Counted from the stretch's first letter, positions 44,145 to 54,070 are shown. The stretch is DNA of 64,000 nt from Thalassotalea mangrovi (GCF_005116735.1 NZ_SWDB01000029.1:46867-110866), one strand, 5' to 3'. Notes: generated from the letters alone by a model not told the origin. Translations and numbers: made by a program.

Positions 44145-47100
44145 TTAACCCTCATCGTGCATCACGAAACTGATTTGCTCGAGCGTGGCATCCAAAGACT
44201 GATTGCCATCAATAACCACTATCGGTTCCGATGATTTGATTTTTTCAAAATCCTGGAACTGGCTAGCTAACAGTTTTTCCGAGAAAAAGTGCTGCTTGCG
44301 TTGCACCAATCGTTTTTGCAACACCGCTTTATCCACCTTTAAAAATACCGCGCGGACATTAAATGGTAGCTGTTCAAACGACTGCCGTTGTAATTTTCTC
44401 AAACCTGAATATGCCAAAACACAATTTCGCTGGCGGCGAGCCTGTGACTGCAGGTAACTTTGCACCGACTCAATCCAGGGAATACGTATTTCATCGGTTA
44501 ATGGAATCGCCTCGGCCATCAGTTTTTTCGCTTCACTGGTATGAAAACTATCGGCATCAATATATTTATAGCCATGCCTGTCAGCAAATTCCTTCGCCAG
44601 GGTCGATTTACCAGAGCCACTTACTCCCATCAAGATAAACAAGTTGGGCAGTTCCGGGTTTATCGGTTTGAACTTGGTCAGTGCCAACGCCTGCTTTTCA
44701 GACCAGTTTGCCGGTTCCGCTTTATTTGCAGTAACGGTGTCTGCTTCTGCAACGGATTTATCAGCAACGACAGGGTTATCTGCCTCCTCCTGCAGGGCAT
44801 TTTCATCAGCAAGGTAAAGGTTGATATGCAGATGATATTCGTTATCTGGCTGCAAATCCTTGATCAGGTTTGACGATAAGGTTTTACCATCCAATATTAA
44901 CTGGTTGGGTTTATTGCCCACTCGTTGCTGATAATCGACGCGGATCGTCGCGCCTCGGAACCTGCGCAATACCGACACATTCTCCCAACCCGTTGGTAGC
45001 TTTGGTTGCACCAACAGACCATCTTTGTGACCCTTTAAGCCAAATAGCTCCTCAATGATACAGCGATAAAACCAGGCAACAGTGCCGGTATGTAACAATT
45101 GACTGGAACACCCATTATAGGACTCCAAGGTTTCAACCAGGCCACGATAATAATTGGGAATAAAGTTGCCTAGTTGCTGCCTGGTTTGCGCATCGTGTTC
45201 GCTGACCAGCATTTGTTTCAATCCACTAAACGCCGCGTCCACCTGATTTTTCTGATACAGGGCAAATATATGGAAAATACTGGCATGGTTATACACTGAG
45301 CCATTTTCCGCACAACCCGGAAACTTTTGCGTTAACCGGCCAATATCTTCGCGCATTTGTGTATATGCCGGTGCCAGTATCATGTTACCAAAAGGGGTAG
45401 CGAGATAGCTCTCTATCGCCGCCTGCGAGTCTTTAAATTGTTGCTCACCGGCAGCACCGGCGAGCCAGGACCATGATTGAGGATTTAAATAGATTTTCCC
45501 TTCCGCATCGCTACTTACGCCAAAGGCCTTTCCGTCATCGGTGATACCACGGCTATACCATTGCCCATCCCAGCAATGCTGATTCACCGCATCATTAATT
45601 TCATCTGCAACAGCGCCAAAGTGTTCCGCTTTTTGGCTATCAATATCGCCTAAAATCCTGGCACTGACTTGCAATGCCCAGGATGTGGCCAGGCTGAGCC
45701 AGGTAGAAATTCCCTTGCCCTTGTAACCCACCATATTCATTGGATCGCACCAGTCTCCCTGGCCGATAAGTGCCAGTTTACGCTGATCAAGATTGCCAAT
45801 CAGATAATCCATCGCCAGGATCAGGTGCTGTGCGACGGTTGCCTGCTCATCGTTATCAACAAAAGCGACGTTTTCTGTGAGAAATTCATAATCGTTGTGT
45901 TCATCAAGATAGGCCTGCAGGCATATTGGTAACCAGACGTTAATATCCTGGTGAGGAACTTGATTGATATATTTTAATTCGGCATCGTCATTTAACAGAA
46001 TGCCATCTGGCAATGCTCCGTTGCCGGCCTGTTGAGAAATGGCCTTTAATATACCCGCTCGGGCGCGTTTTTGATTAAGAAAACTTATCCCGATCAAATC
46101 CTGCAAGAAATTGCGAGTCTGCGGATCGGTGGTTAAACGCTGTAACTGCCGATGATAATCCACTTGTTTGGGCAACCAAACGGATACAAACTCATCAAAC
46201 ATCGGCTCGCCAGTATCGATTTGAATTGGCAGGTCCTTCAATCTCGCCGCCTGGCAATTAACGCTTACCTGGCGCTCAAGACTTTGTTCATCGGCAAAAT
46301 AAAATTGCTTAATATCTTTTACTTGGGCTTTATCTTTTGCCAGACCGAATAACACCGGAAGCTGATATTGTTGTTTCGGTTTTAACGCTACCTGATGTTG
46401 AACCACCGCTATTGGTGTTTCATAGTTGGCCGCTTCTCCGCCCAATTGACTGGCATTGATACCATCCGGATTGTGCAACCCGCCTTCACCTTCAAAGGCA
46501 CTAAGGTTAGCCGTCCAACTTTGTGGCTGACGATCACTGAGCATGAAACAATTGGTCGCCAAGGCGTTAATTTTCTGATACTCACCGAGCTGCTGATAAG
46601 GCGGTACTGAAGTCGCCAGCACTGCGCCCAATTCAGGATCAAACTTCGCCGACTGGTTCATCCAGGAGTGGTAACCGATGCTAAATGCCGGGTAAACACT
46701 GAGCTGACGTTCCTGGTCACTGAGATTTTCAATGTTCAGCTGCCAGACTTCCACCGCCAATTCACTATCGAGTGTGACCTGCAAGTGACATTTAAGCTGC
46801 ATGTGTTCAATCTGCCACTCAATGCGATCAACACCAACGGTAAATTTAAAGGATACTCCCTGTTGACGAACCGGCTCATAAGGCAAAGAGAAAAACTCTT
46901 TACTCGTTTCGTCTTTGATGTAAAAAAATCGCCCGGGATGATGTGCGAAATACTGTTTTTCCGGCTGCCAAAATGTGGTTGCTTCCTGCACTGGCGAGGT
47001 GGAATAGCGACTCGGTTCAGGTTGCATCACAACGGCACTGGCATAGCCGCGACAATTAACTTGTAACATGGTGCTTGGGTTATACAAATAACCGCTGGCA

Positions 47101-47183
47101 CCAGGATTTTGTGTGGGGGACGTTAAGTGTAATTGATGCATATCACTGTCTATGTGATAGCAAGGGTGTTTATCTTGACCCAT
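44145..47183 (-). CDS. GH94 phosphorylase (cellobionate phosphorylase-like) fused to gluconokinase
   Basis: The 1012-residue protein has two enzymes. Residues about 15-790 are a GH94 phosphorylase: a beta-sandwich start (SGYLYNPSTMLQVNCRGYASAVVMQPEPSRY), the helical barrel with GQGDWCDPMNMVGYKGKG holding the catalytic acid (Asp476-480) and CAENGSVYNHASIFHIFA. A Glu/Ala-rich linker follows (797-835). Residues about 845-1010 are a GntK-type gluconokinase with P-loop MGVSGSGKST (852-861), DADSFH, RIPWIESVQ and RKQHFFSEKLLASQF. Cellobionate phosphorylase yields glucose-1-phosphate and gluconate, which the kinase would phosphorylate. The start at 47183 (AAAGGAAC site) overlaps the transporter by 14 bases; 47141 is an alternative. 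Confidence 0.85.
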   Translation of the reverse strand: MGQDKHPCYHIDSDMHQLHLTSPTQNPGASGYLYNPSTMLQVNCRGYASAVVMQPEPSRYSTSPVQEATTFWQPEKQYFAHHPGRFFYIKDETSKEFFSLPYEPVRQQGVSFKFTVGVDRIEWQIEHMQLKCHLQVTLDSELAVEVWQLNIENLSDQERQLSVYPAFSIGYHSWMNQSAKFDPELGAVLATSVPPYQQLGEYQKINALATNCFMLSDRQPQSWTANLSAFEGEGGLHNPDGINASQLGGEAANYETPIAVVQHQVALKPKQQYQLPVLFGLAKDKAQVKDIKQFYFADEQSLERQVSVNCQAARLKDLPIQIDTGEPMFDEFVSVWLPKQVDYHRQLQRLTTDPQTRNFLQDLIGISFLNQKRARAGILKAISQQAGNGALPDGILLNDDAELKYINQVPHQDINVWLPICLQAYLDEHNDYEFLTENVAFVDNDEQATVAQHLILAMDYLIGNLDQRKLALIGQGDWCDPMNMVGYKGKGISTWLSLATSWALQVSARILGDIDSQKAEHFGAVADEINDAVNQHCWDGQWYSRGITDDGKAFGVSSDAEGKIYLNPQSWSWLAGAAGEQQFKDSQAAIESYLATPFGNMILAPAYTQMREDIGRLTQKFPGCAENGSVYNHASIFHIFALYQKNQVDAAFSGLKQMLVSEHDAQTRQQLGNFIPNYYRGLVETLESYNGCSSQLLHTGTVAWFYRCIIEELFGLKGHKDGLLVQPKLPTGWENVSVLRRFRGATIRVDYQQRVGNKPNQLILDGKTLSSNLIKDLQPDNEYHLHINLYLADENALQEEADNPVVADKSVAEADTVTANKAEPANWSEKQALALTKFKPINPELPNLFILMGVSGSGKSTLAKEFADRHGYKYIDADSFHTSEAKKLMAEAIPLTDEIRIPWIESVQSYLQSQARRQRNCVLAYSGLRKLQRQSFEQLPFNVRAVFLKVDKAVLQKRLVQRKQHFFSEKLLASQFQDFEKIKSSEPIVVIDGNQSLDATLEQISFVMHDEG

Positions 47184-48543
47184 GATTCAATAGTTCCTTT
47201 CGTTTTAACGTCAAATCCTGTTGGATAGATTGTAAGGCACTGGCCGTTAACGGATAAAAGTAAATCACCAGTACCGATAGCATGGCAAAAGCGGCGGGCA
47301 ACAGACTCATTAGCAGGACAATAGCGAACTCCGATCCTGCGCTTTGCTGTTGATTTGCCTGATAACCGAGGGAGCCTAACAACCACCCCATTACACCACC
47401 GGCAAGTGCACCGCCCAATTTTTGCGAGAATGCTGCCGCTGAAAATATCATAGCTGTGGCTCTTCTGCCATATTTCCATTCCGAAAAATCTGCGGTATCG
47501 GCATACATGGAAAACACCAATGGAGATTTTGGCCCCAGACATAGTCCGATAAAAAATTGTAAGGTAAAGATAAGTAAAAGGTTTTCCCTGGGCACCAGAT
47601 AAAACAGGCTGGAAAATATCATCACCAGGGTCATTAGCAGGATCAGAAGCTGACGCTTATCTAAAAATCGAGTCAATATCGGTGTGATTGCCGCGCCAAT
47701 CGCTAACGCCACCATATACAGCAAGGTAAACTGACCAATTAAATCTTCCCTACCGACATAGTATTTAAAATAAAAGGTACCTGAGCTGCCCCGCAAGGTG
47801 ATGGTCATCATGATAATCAAGGCCAGCGAAAACAACACCAGCCAGGGCTTATTATGCAGCAAATCAACAATGTCTTGTTTAACCGAACCCGGTGTTGGGT
47901 TGATAGACTGTACTCTTTCTTTGGTGCTGAAAAAGGAAAATGCAAACAATATGGCACTGACTAGCCCATAACTGAGCATGGTTAACTGCCAGCCGGCCTT
48001 TTCATCTTCGCCACCAAACCAGAGCACCAGTTCCGGCGTACAGTAAGCGACAATCGAACCACCAGTGAAAGCGCCAATAAAACGGAAACTGGTCAGCTTC
48101 GTGCGCTGTTGTGAATCAGAGGTAATGACCCCAAGTAATGCGCCATAGGGCACATTAATAAAAGTGTAAGCCAGCATCATAAAAATATACGTGCCATATG
48201 CCCAGACAAGCTTGCCCGTATCGCCGACATCCGGCACGGTAAAGGTAAGCACACCCGCTGCTATCATGGGAATTATCCCCCACAACAAATACGGTCTGAA
48301 TTTACCAAATCGGGTTTGAGTGCGGTCACTTAAGGCACCCATTAATGGGTCGGAAAAGGCATCTATAATCCGGGTGACCAGCATCATGGTACCAACGGTG
48401 GCGGCAGGAAGACCAAACACATCGGTGTAAAAAATAAATAAAAACACATCGAATACCCGCCAGTACAGATTACTGGCGACATCGCCGCAGGCGTAACCCG
48501 CGCATTCTTTTACCGATAGGGGTTCGGCTGAAGATTTATCCAT
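47170..48543 (-). CDS. GPH-family sugar:cation symporter (MFS)
   Basis: The 457-residue protein has 12 transmembrane segments with the GPH/MelB pattern: VKECAGYACGDVASNLYWRVFDVFLFIFYTDVFGL at the N terminus, IIDAFSDPLMGALSDRTQTRFGKFRPYLLWG (the D-P-x-x-G and RxG/KxRP motifs of the first loop), and the C-terminal half with YADTADFSEWKYGRRATAMIFSAA. It probably imports a disaccharide or aldobionate for the downstream phosphorylase, whose start codon lies inside this gene. It is the first gene of the three-gene operon. Confidence 0.87.
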   Translation of the reverse strand: MDKSSAEPLSVKECAGYACGDVASNLYWRVFDVFLFIFYTDVFGLPAATVGTMMLVTRIIDAFSDPLMGALSDRTQTRFGKFRPYLLWGIIPMIAAGVLTFTVPDVGDTGKLVWAYGTYIFMMLAYTFINVPYGALLGVITSDSQQRTKLTSFRFIGAFTGGSIVAYCTPELVLWFGGEDEKAGWQLTMLSYGLVSAILFAFSFFSTKERVQSINPTPGSVKQDIVDLLHNKPWLVLFSLALIIMMTITLRGSSGTFYFKYYVGREDLIGQFTLLYMVALAIGAAITPILTRFLDKRQLLILLMTLVMIFSSLFYLVPRENLLLIFTLQFFIGLCLGPKSPLVFSMYADTADFSEWKYGRRATAMIFSAAAFSQKLGGALAGGVMGWLLGSLGYQANQQQSAGSEFAIVLLMSLLPAAFAMLSVLVIYFYPLTASALQSIQQDLTLKRKELLNHGSR

Positions 48544-48751
48544 GGGGATAGGTTTTTATTGTTCATTATTTAACCTAGTTGACCTGAATTCGAAGCTTCT
48601 GTCCAGAAAAAGGTTTAGGTAAGGGACACACAATCGTTGAGATATGCGACACAGCCGCCACAAGTATCGATTAGTAAAAAGATAGAACCTCGCTGTGAAA
48701 ACGAAACACTGAAACTTGCAGCTTTCGGCTTAAAGCTTAACGCTTAACGCT

Positions 48752-50032
48752 CTAAAAATAATAACGAATGCTTGCGTATATACTTGGCGGATAAGCACCA
48801 AATTCAGATCCTAGCTTTATCCCGCCATTCTCAGGATAAATATCATCCCCCTGACTGAGATAGATACCGAGGTCGGAATATAAATTATCACTCCAGCTTC
48901 GTTCCATTTTGATTTGATAGAAGATCGATTGATCGCTGAGGTTAGCGAATACACTGCCGCTGAAAACGGTTAACGCACTGAACTGGTAACTCAGTGACGG
49001 GATCAGGTAGTGTTTACCAAACAGGTAAACGCCGCCACGTTGATACGGTGCCGATTGTGCCAGGCTTACATAGTCATCAGGGTTATCACTGCCTGCTCCA
49101 TTTTGATGATATTCAGTGGCAACATAGAGCTTTTCTGTTAATGCATAATCAAACCCCAAAGACATGCGCCAGTAGCTGTCGACAAATTCTGGCTGTATTG
49201 CTGGTGAATCACCTTCAGCTTGTGCATGGATATCTACCTTATCCCCTCTCGCGTCCAGCCAGGCAGACTCAAACCAGATACCAAAATCGCCCAGAGCCCG
49301 TTCGAGACCAATGCCATACAAAGATGCATCATTAAGATGAATAATAATGGCTTCGATATCATTGCCGGCAATGGATTGTTGGTACCTGACAAACGCCGCT
49401 GAGTTTTGTTTTTTAGCGTCAGCACCAATTATCAGGCCAAGATCAAGGGTAGAGAAATCCCCGACGGCGATTTGCGTGCGCACCGCATCAATGCCAATAC
49501 GATACTCTTGATTCAGGGTTTGCAAGGCATACGGGATAAATATATCGGTAGGATTAATAAACCGAGCGGAGCCAAACGAGACGACCTGGCGACCAATGGT
49601 AATGTCTCCCCAATCGCGATTAAACTGTACGTTGAGGCGATCAAGGTTTTGCAGCACTAGTGCGTTAGTGCTGCCGTCTATCAGGGTGGCACTGAAATCT
49701 TTAAATCGGTATGAGTTAGAAGCCCGGGTTAATGTTTGCCCGAGCACGCGGGTATTATACGCGCCAAGGTCGTGGTTACTATACAGCGGCAGCACCTCGT
49801 AATGCACCTCAACATTCGCCTGATCGGCAAAATAGTTGCCCATCAGACGCAATGCATTTTGTGATTGCAGACTACTGGAGTCATTCGACAGCGACGAGTT
49901 AACCGCATCCTGAAACAGCCCATAACTTTTCAGATAGCCAGAGCTCAGCCAATCCGCCGCACCAACTGGTAGCGAGCTCAGTGTGATTAACAATGCGGCG
50001 AATGGCGATTTATTTAACAAAATCTTCCACAA
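48752..50032 (-). CDS. Outer-membrane beta-barrel protein of an ABC-linked export module
   Basis: The product (about 426 residues) has a signal peptide ending near LPVGAADWLSSGYLKSYG and a series of alternating beta strands ending in a C-terminal aromatic (IYASIRYYF), the signature of a beta-barrel. GRQVVSFGSARFINPTDIF resembles the DUF1302-type barrels. The stop is 80 bases from the next operon. The start is uncertain: the frame is open to 50104, which overlaps the ATPase gene by 95 bases, and TTG codons at 50032 and 50020 are better. It would form the outer pore of the ABC/LolA-like system upstream. Confidence 0.72.
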   Translation of the reverse strand: MWKILLNKSPFAALLITLSSLPVGAADWLSSGYLKSYGLFQDAVNSSLSNDSSSLQSQNALRLMGNYFADQANVEVHYEVLPLYSNHDLGAYNTRVLGQTLTRASNSYRFKDFSATLIDGSTNALVLQNLDRLNVQFNRDWGDITIGRQVVSFGSARFINPTDIFIPYALQTLNQEYRIGIDAVRTQIAVGDFSTLDLGLIIGADAKKQNSAAFVRYQQSIAGNDIEAIIIHLNDASLYGIGLERALGDFGIWFESAWLDARGDKVDIHAQAEGDSPAIQPEFVDSYWRMSLGFDYALTEKLYVATEYHQNGAGSDNPDDYVSLAQSAPYQRGGVYLFGKHYLIPSLSYQFSALTVFSGSVFANLSDQSIFYQIKMERSWSDNLYSDLGIYLSQGDDIYPENGGIKLGSEFGAYPPSIYASIRYYF

Positions 50033-50696
50033 CCCTGCCGTCTTCGAGGCGAATGATTCGCCGTGCACTGTCCATGATTTTCGGATCATGGGTCGAAAAC
50101 ACAAATGTCATATTTTCCTGTTCGTTTAAACGTTTCATCATCTCTATCAATGACATGCCGGTATGAGAATCCAGATTCGCGGTGGGTTCATCTGCAAGAA
50201 TAATGCTCGGGTTCGACACCATTGCCCTGGCGATAGCCACTCGCTGCTGCTGACCACCTGATAACTGTGCTGGCCGCCGCTGTGCCATGCCGCTGAGTCC
50301 GACCTGAGAGAGAATATTATCCACCCGGCGGCGACGTTCTTTGGCACCAATGCCCTGCAATAACATAATGTATTCGATATTTTCCCTGGCAGATAACACC
50401 GGGATCAGATTATAAGACTGGAACACAAAGCCGATATGATCGCGGCGAAAATCCGATAATTCCCTGCCACTCATCTCACTGATATTTTTCTGATCAAGAA
50501 TAACATTGCCAGACGACGCATTATCCAGGCCGCCAACCAACTGCAGCAATGTCGTTTTGCCGGAGCCTGAAGGACCAATAATGGCGATAAATTCGCCACG
50601 TTCAACGTTAATATTAACATCTTCCAAAGCCCTGACCAGAGTCGCTCCCTCGCCAAAGTGCCGCGTCAGGTTTATTGTTTTTATTACGTGTTTCAT
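50010..50696 (-). CDS. LolD/MacB-like ABC transporter ATPase
   Basis: The 228-residue ATPase has Walker A IGPSGSGKTTLLQL (39-48), signature LSGGQQQRVAIARAM, Walker B IILADEPTANLD and the switch region FSTHDPKIM. This subfamily drives periplasm-to-outer-membrane transport, as LolCDE and MacB do, rather than import. Two FtsX-like permeases and a LolA-like protein are encoded directly upstream and a barrel protein directly downstream. Confidence 0.9.
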   Translation of the reverse strand: MKHVIKTINLTRHFGEGATLVRALEDVNINVERGEFIAIIGPSGSGKTTLLQLVGGLDNASSGNVILDQKNISEMSGRELSDFRRDHIGFVFQSYNLIPVLSARENIEYIMLLQGIGAKERRRRVDNILSQVGLSGMAQRRPAQLSGGQQQRVAIARAMVSNPSIILADEPTANLDSHTGMSLIEMMKRLNEQENMTFVFSTHDPKIMDSARRIIRLEDGRVVEDFVK

Positions 50697-50710
50697 AACG
50701 CTTAATTCCT

Positions 50711-51961
50711 TTACAAGGGCTTGCGCATCGCCAGTGAAGGACGCAGTTTCGCCGCATGATACGCTGGATAGATACAGGCCAAAATCGTCACCAGTAACAA
50801 TGCCATACCTATTTTCAAGAACGAAATAGGGTCATTAATCAGGTAAATAGGCTCATTAAAGGTGATATTGGAAAACTCCAACCCCTCGCCAAAATTAATG
50901 CCAAAATGTGCACCAAGCAAGCACAGTCCGTAACCCAGTATGAATCCGCAGCATACCCCCAGGATACCAATAAAAAATCCTTCATAGATTATCTGTGCAA
51001 ATAATCTGGCCGGACGCGTGCCAATTGCCAACAGGATGCCAAACTCATTATGACGTTCAAAAATAGACATAAACATGGTATTGACTAAGCCCAGGGTTAC
51101 CAAGGTGTACATAATGATCGAAACTATCCAGGTGGAATATGCTGACATTTCCAGCATGCTATTGATCTGCGGGTATAGCTCTTTCCAGCTTAATAATTCA
51201 ATGCCATCGCCAGCATAATTCGACCATAAGTCGGCGCTACGCCTGTCAATTAATTCATCGTCTGACAGTTGCAGGGCGATTTGGTGAGGGCCGGTAACAG
51301 CCAGTATGCGTTGTGCCTGCTGATAATTAATAAAAACCAGGCCTGAATCCATTAACCGGTCGCCAAAACGAGTTATCCCTGAAACTCGAAACAACTCTTG
51401 TGCAAGCTCCCCTGTATCCGCCTGGGACAAGGTAATGACGATACGATCGCCAAGATCTACCTCTAAGATATCCGCTAATTGAGCACCAAGCAGCAATTCC
51501 TGCTTAGTGCCGCTCAGGTACTGTCCTGCTATGACTGATTGTTTCAGTTTAGAAACCCCGGCTTCCTCTGCCGCCATCACCCCGTAGACCATAGCGCCAG
51601 ATACGTTTTGCGAGGAAGAAACCATGGCCCCGGAAATAATTCGTGGGCTGAAGGCGTCGATATCCGCATCATTGCGCAACTGCTGCATTAATGCCGGTTG
51701 ATTTTGCATATATAAATCTACATCGTTACTTTGTCGATAGCCCGTTCGATGCAATTGCGCTTCGCCAAGAAAGGTTTCGGTACTGATCGCCACCATGGAT
51801 TTCATGTATCCGCGGGTCATGGCATCCGAAAACATCAGCGCTGCCAGGCAGCAGGCAATCAGGGTTATGGTCAACAAAGTTCGTCGGCTATTACGGAAAA
51901 TACTACGTGATGCCAGTGATGTGGTAATGCGCTGTCCCATATATTCCCGGTATATATTCAT
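50711..51961 (-). CDS. FtsX/LolC-like ABC permease (second)
   Basis: The 416-residue permease has one N-terminal transmembrane helix (TLLTITLIACCLAALMFSDAM), a large periplasmic domain of about 230 residues, and three C-terminal helices (SIIMYTLVTLGLVNTMFMSIFERHNEFGILLAIGTR is the conserved MacB/LolE loop). Its ATG overlaps the stop of the upstream permease by one base. Together they would form a heterodimer such as LolC-LolE. Confidence 0.87.
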   Translation of the reverse strand: MNIYREYMGQRITTSLASRSIFRNSRRTLLTITLIACCLAALMFSDAMTRGYMKSMVAISTETFLGEAQLHRTGYRQSNDVDLYMQNQPALMQQLRNDADIDAFSPRIISGAMVSSSQNVSGAMVYGVMAAEEAGVSKLKQSVIAGQYLSGTKQELLLGAQLADILEVDLGDRIVITLSQADTGELAQELFRVSGITRFGDRLMDSGLVFINYQQAQRILAVTGPHQIALQLSDDELIDRRSADLWSNYAGDGIELLSWKELYPQINSMLEMSAYSTWIVSIIMYTLVTLGLVNTMFMSIFERHNEFGILLAIGTRPARLFAQIIYEGFFIGILGVCCGFILGYGLCLLGAHFGINFGEGLEFSNITFNEPIYLINDPISFLKIGMALLLVTILACIYPAYHAAKLRPSLAMRKPL

Positions 51962-53175
51962 CAGGTCGCCTGCATCGCTTGTACAGGCACCGTGGTTGCC
52001 GCACGGTAGGCAGGAAACAGGCTGACCAATACGGTAGAAGCAATCACCGTTATAGCTGGTAGCAACAGGACAAAGGCACTAAATTCACCGAGCATTACCT
52101 GAAACTGCACGCCTCCTATGTCGATGGGTTCCGGTAACAACAATCCGGTACGGCTAAGGTAGGTGATTGGTAGCAAGGCAAGCAACAATCCAACAATACA
52201 GCTGGCAATAGCCAATAACGCCGATTCAAGCAGAATCAGCATGAAGACCAGCTCAGAGCGCGTGCCGATCGCTTTGAGCACACCAAATTCCCGGGTTCGT
52301 TCCATGGTCCCCATTAATACGGTATTGAGCACGCCGATAGAGACTAAAAACATGATTACCGCCAACGAGATATAATTACCTTTTTTATCTACTTGCATGC
52401 TTTTATAAAAGCTTTCCTCGATTTTCTGCCAGGGTGCAGCAGTCAGTTCCGGCGGCAAATCAATATTGGCAGCGAAGTGGCGCGCCTGTGACTGATTTTC
52501 CAATGCAATAGCAATTTCATGAGCCTGATTGTTGGTTGACAGAAATTCATTCGCGCCAAGCAGTGACAAATAGACATTATTGCGCTCATAGGATTCCGCA
52601 GTGCCGACAATAGCGCTGATTGAAAAGATATCATTGGCAATGGAGCCATCAATGCCCTGGGAGATCAGGATCAATTCATCACCAACACCCAGATGTAAAT
52701 TTTTAGCCAGTGAACTGCCAATCATCGCCGTAAACAAGCCTTGCCCGGTCATAGAATTTTCTAACCAACTACCCTGCGTTACTTTTTGCGCCAACAAGGT
52801 GGTTCGGGCTTCTAAATGCGGATCAATACCGATAACCTGTACCGGAAATGTCTTATCGTTGGCAAACGCCAACGCCGGTGCATAAATTCGGGGGCTTGCG
52901 CTTGTCACGTCATCCTGTTGACTAATTTGTTCTAAAAGCAGACTCAGGTTGTCGATCGTTTTATACGGTGATGGCCGGGATAAATAATCGGAGTGATGTA
53001 CCTGTACATGACCTGTATGGTCCTGGGTAAAAAGATTGATGATGTGGCTGTAGCTACCTTCAGACATGGAAAGCATCGTTGCCAGTAAAAAATAACCGCC
53101 GCTCATGCTCAGCAGGGTTAACAGGCTGCGTCGCCGGTTACGAAAAATATTGCGTAGCGCAAGCTTGAGCAGCAT
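51961..53175 (-). CDS. FtsX/LolE-like ABC permease (first)
   Basis: The 404-residue permease has the same architecture as its neighbour: MLLKLALRNIFRNRRRSLLTLLS at the start, a periplasmic domain, and FLVSIGVLNTVLMGTMERTREFGVLKAIGTR at the C-terminal helices. The ATG at 53175 overlaps the stop of the LolA-like gene by one base; a TTG one codon earlier is in frame but not needed. The one-base overlaps through three genes indicate a single translational unit. Confidence 0.87.
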   Translation of the reverse strand: MLLKLALRNIFRNRRRSLLTLLSMSGGYFLLATMLSMSEGSYSHIINLFTQDHTGHVQVHHSDYLSRPSPYKTIDNLSLLLEQISQQDDVTSASPRIYAPALAFANDKTFPVQVIGIDPHLEARTTLLAQKVTQGSWLENSMTGQGLFTAMIGSSLAKNLHLGVGDELILISQGIDGSIANDIFSISAIVGTAESYERNNVYLSLLGANEFLSTNNQAHEIAIALENQSQARHFAANIDLPPELTAAPWQKIEESFYKSMQVDKKGNYISLAVIMFLVSIGVLNTVLMGTMERTREFGVLKAIGTRSELVFMLILLESALLAIASCIVGLLLALLPITYLSRTGLLLPEPIDIGGVQFQVMLGEFSAFVLLLPAITVIASTVLVSLFPAYRAATTVPVQAMQAT

Positions 53176-53903
53176 CAAAAACGCTTCATCATATGGCGCT
53201 GAGTAAATACCTCTTCAGCAATATCCACATCAAATTCAGCCTGCTGATATTCGATAACGGTTTTATGTCCGGACTTATTCAGCGGCACCATGGTCATGGT
53301 TGCGGGGATGGTTTTCCCGGAAAACTGCTGGATATTGGTAAACGTCATCTGTCGCACCTTGTCACCATTTTCATTGAAATAAGCCTGCTCTCGAGGCAAT
53401 AAGCTATCGCTTTGCAATAAGATGGTGATTTTGGCCCACACACTCACCGTGTCTTTTTTAGGCGTCAGGGTCAGCAAAATGTCGTCGCCACTCTCTTCAC
53501 TATCAACAAAATAATCCTCAACCAATGAACTCTCGCGAACCAAATCATCATTGGTAAAGTCAGAGCCCATCCACGACCCCATCATCATTGACGGTGGCAC
53601 CTTGATGACCTTGTTGATTTTGGGGAAATAATTCCACATCTCCTGATCAATTTTTAAGGTCGTCACACCACGATCTTTTTTCGGAGCCAGCACCCGGATA
53701 AACGTATCCTGCATGCCTCGCGTCCAGCTCTGCATCTGCAATGTTCGCTGCCAGTCTGGGGTGCTAATGGTCATGCTCATCTTCGCGATGGACGTGTCGG
53801 AGCGATACAACTCATCCACTTTTTTAAGCAATTCAATGCCGGAAGGATTTGCTAATGTTGAACGGCAAAACACGAGCAGCAAAATCAACGAAACAATTCT
53901 CAT
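53175..53903 (-). CDS. LolA-like outer-membrane lipoprotein-sorting protein (ABC module)
   Basis: The 242-residue periplasmic protein has a signal peptide ending near STLANPSG and a LolA-like fold: ELLKKVDELYRSDTSIAKMSMTIS, then TFIRVLAPKKDRGVTTLKIDQEMWNYFPKINKVIKVPP and QMTFTNIQQFSGKTIPATMTMVP. This matches the LolA_like (PF17131-type) outer-membrane sorting family. It begins the ABC operon and probably carries a lipid or lipoprotein from the permeases to the barrel. Confidence 0.85.
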   Translation of the reverse strand: MRIVSLILLLVFCRSTLANPSGIELLKKVDELYRSDTSIAKMSMTISTPDWQRTLQMQSWTRGMQDTFIRVLAPKKDRGVTTLKIDQEMWNYFPKINKVIKVPPSMMMGSWMGSDFTNDDLVRESSLVEDYFVDSEESGDDILLTLTPKKDTVSVWAKITILLQSDSLLPREQAYFNENGDKVRQMTFTNIQQFSGKTIPATMTMVPLNKSGHKTVIEYQQAEFDVDIAEEVFTQRHMMKRF

Positions 53904-54070
53904 TGTATGGCTATCTCCATGATTTTTATTCAGTTTACTATATCAATACGAAAGAGTCATTGGCCAATGTTCCGCCATACATTAAACACAGAGCGCGCCG
54001 GCCATAACTATTTTCGTGACATTTTAGGCATCACAATGAGTTTGCTTATCAAGATGATAACGCGCCGGGC

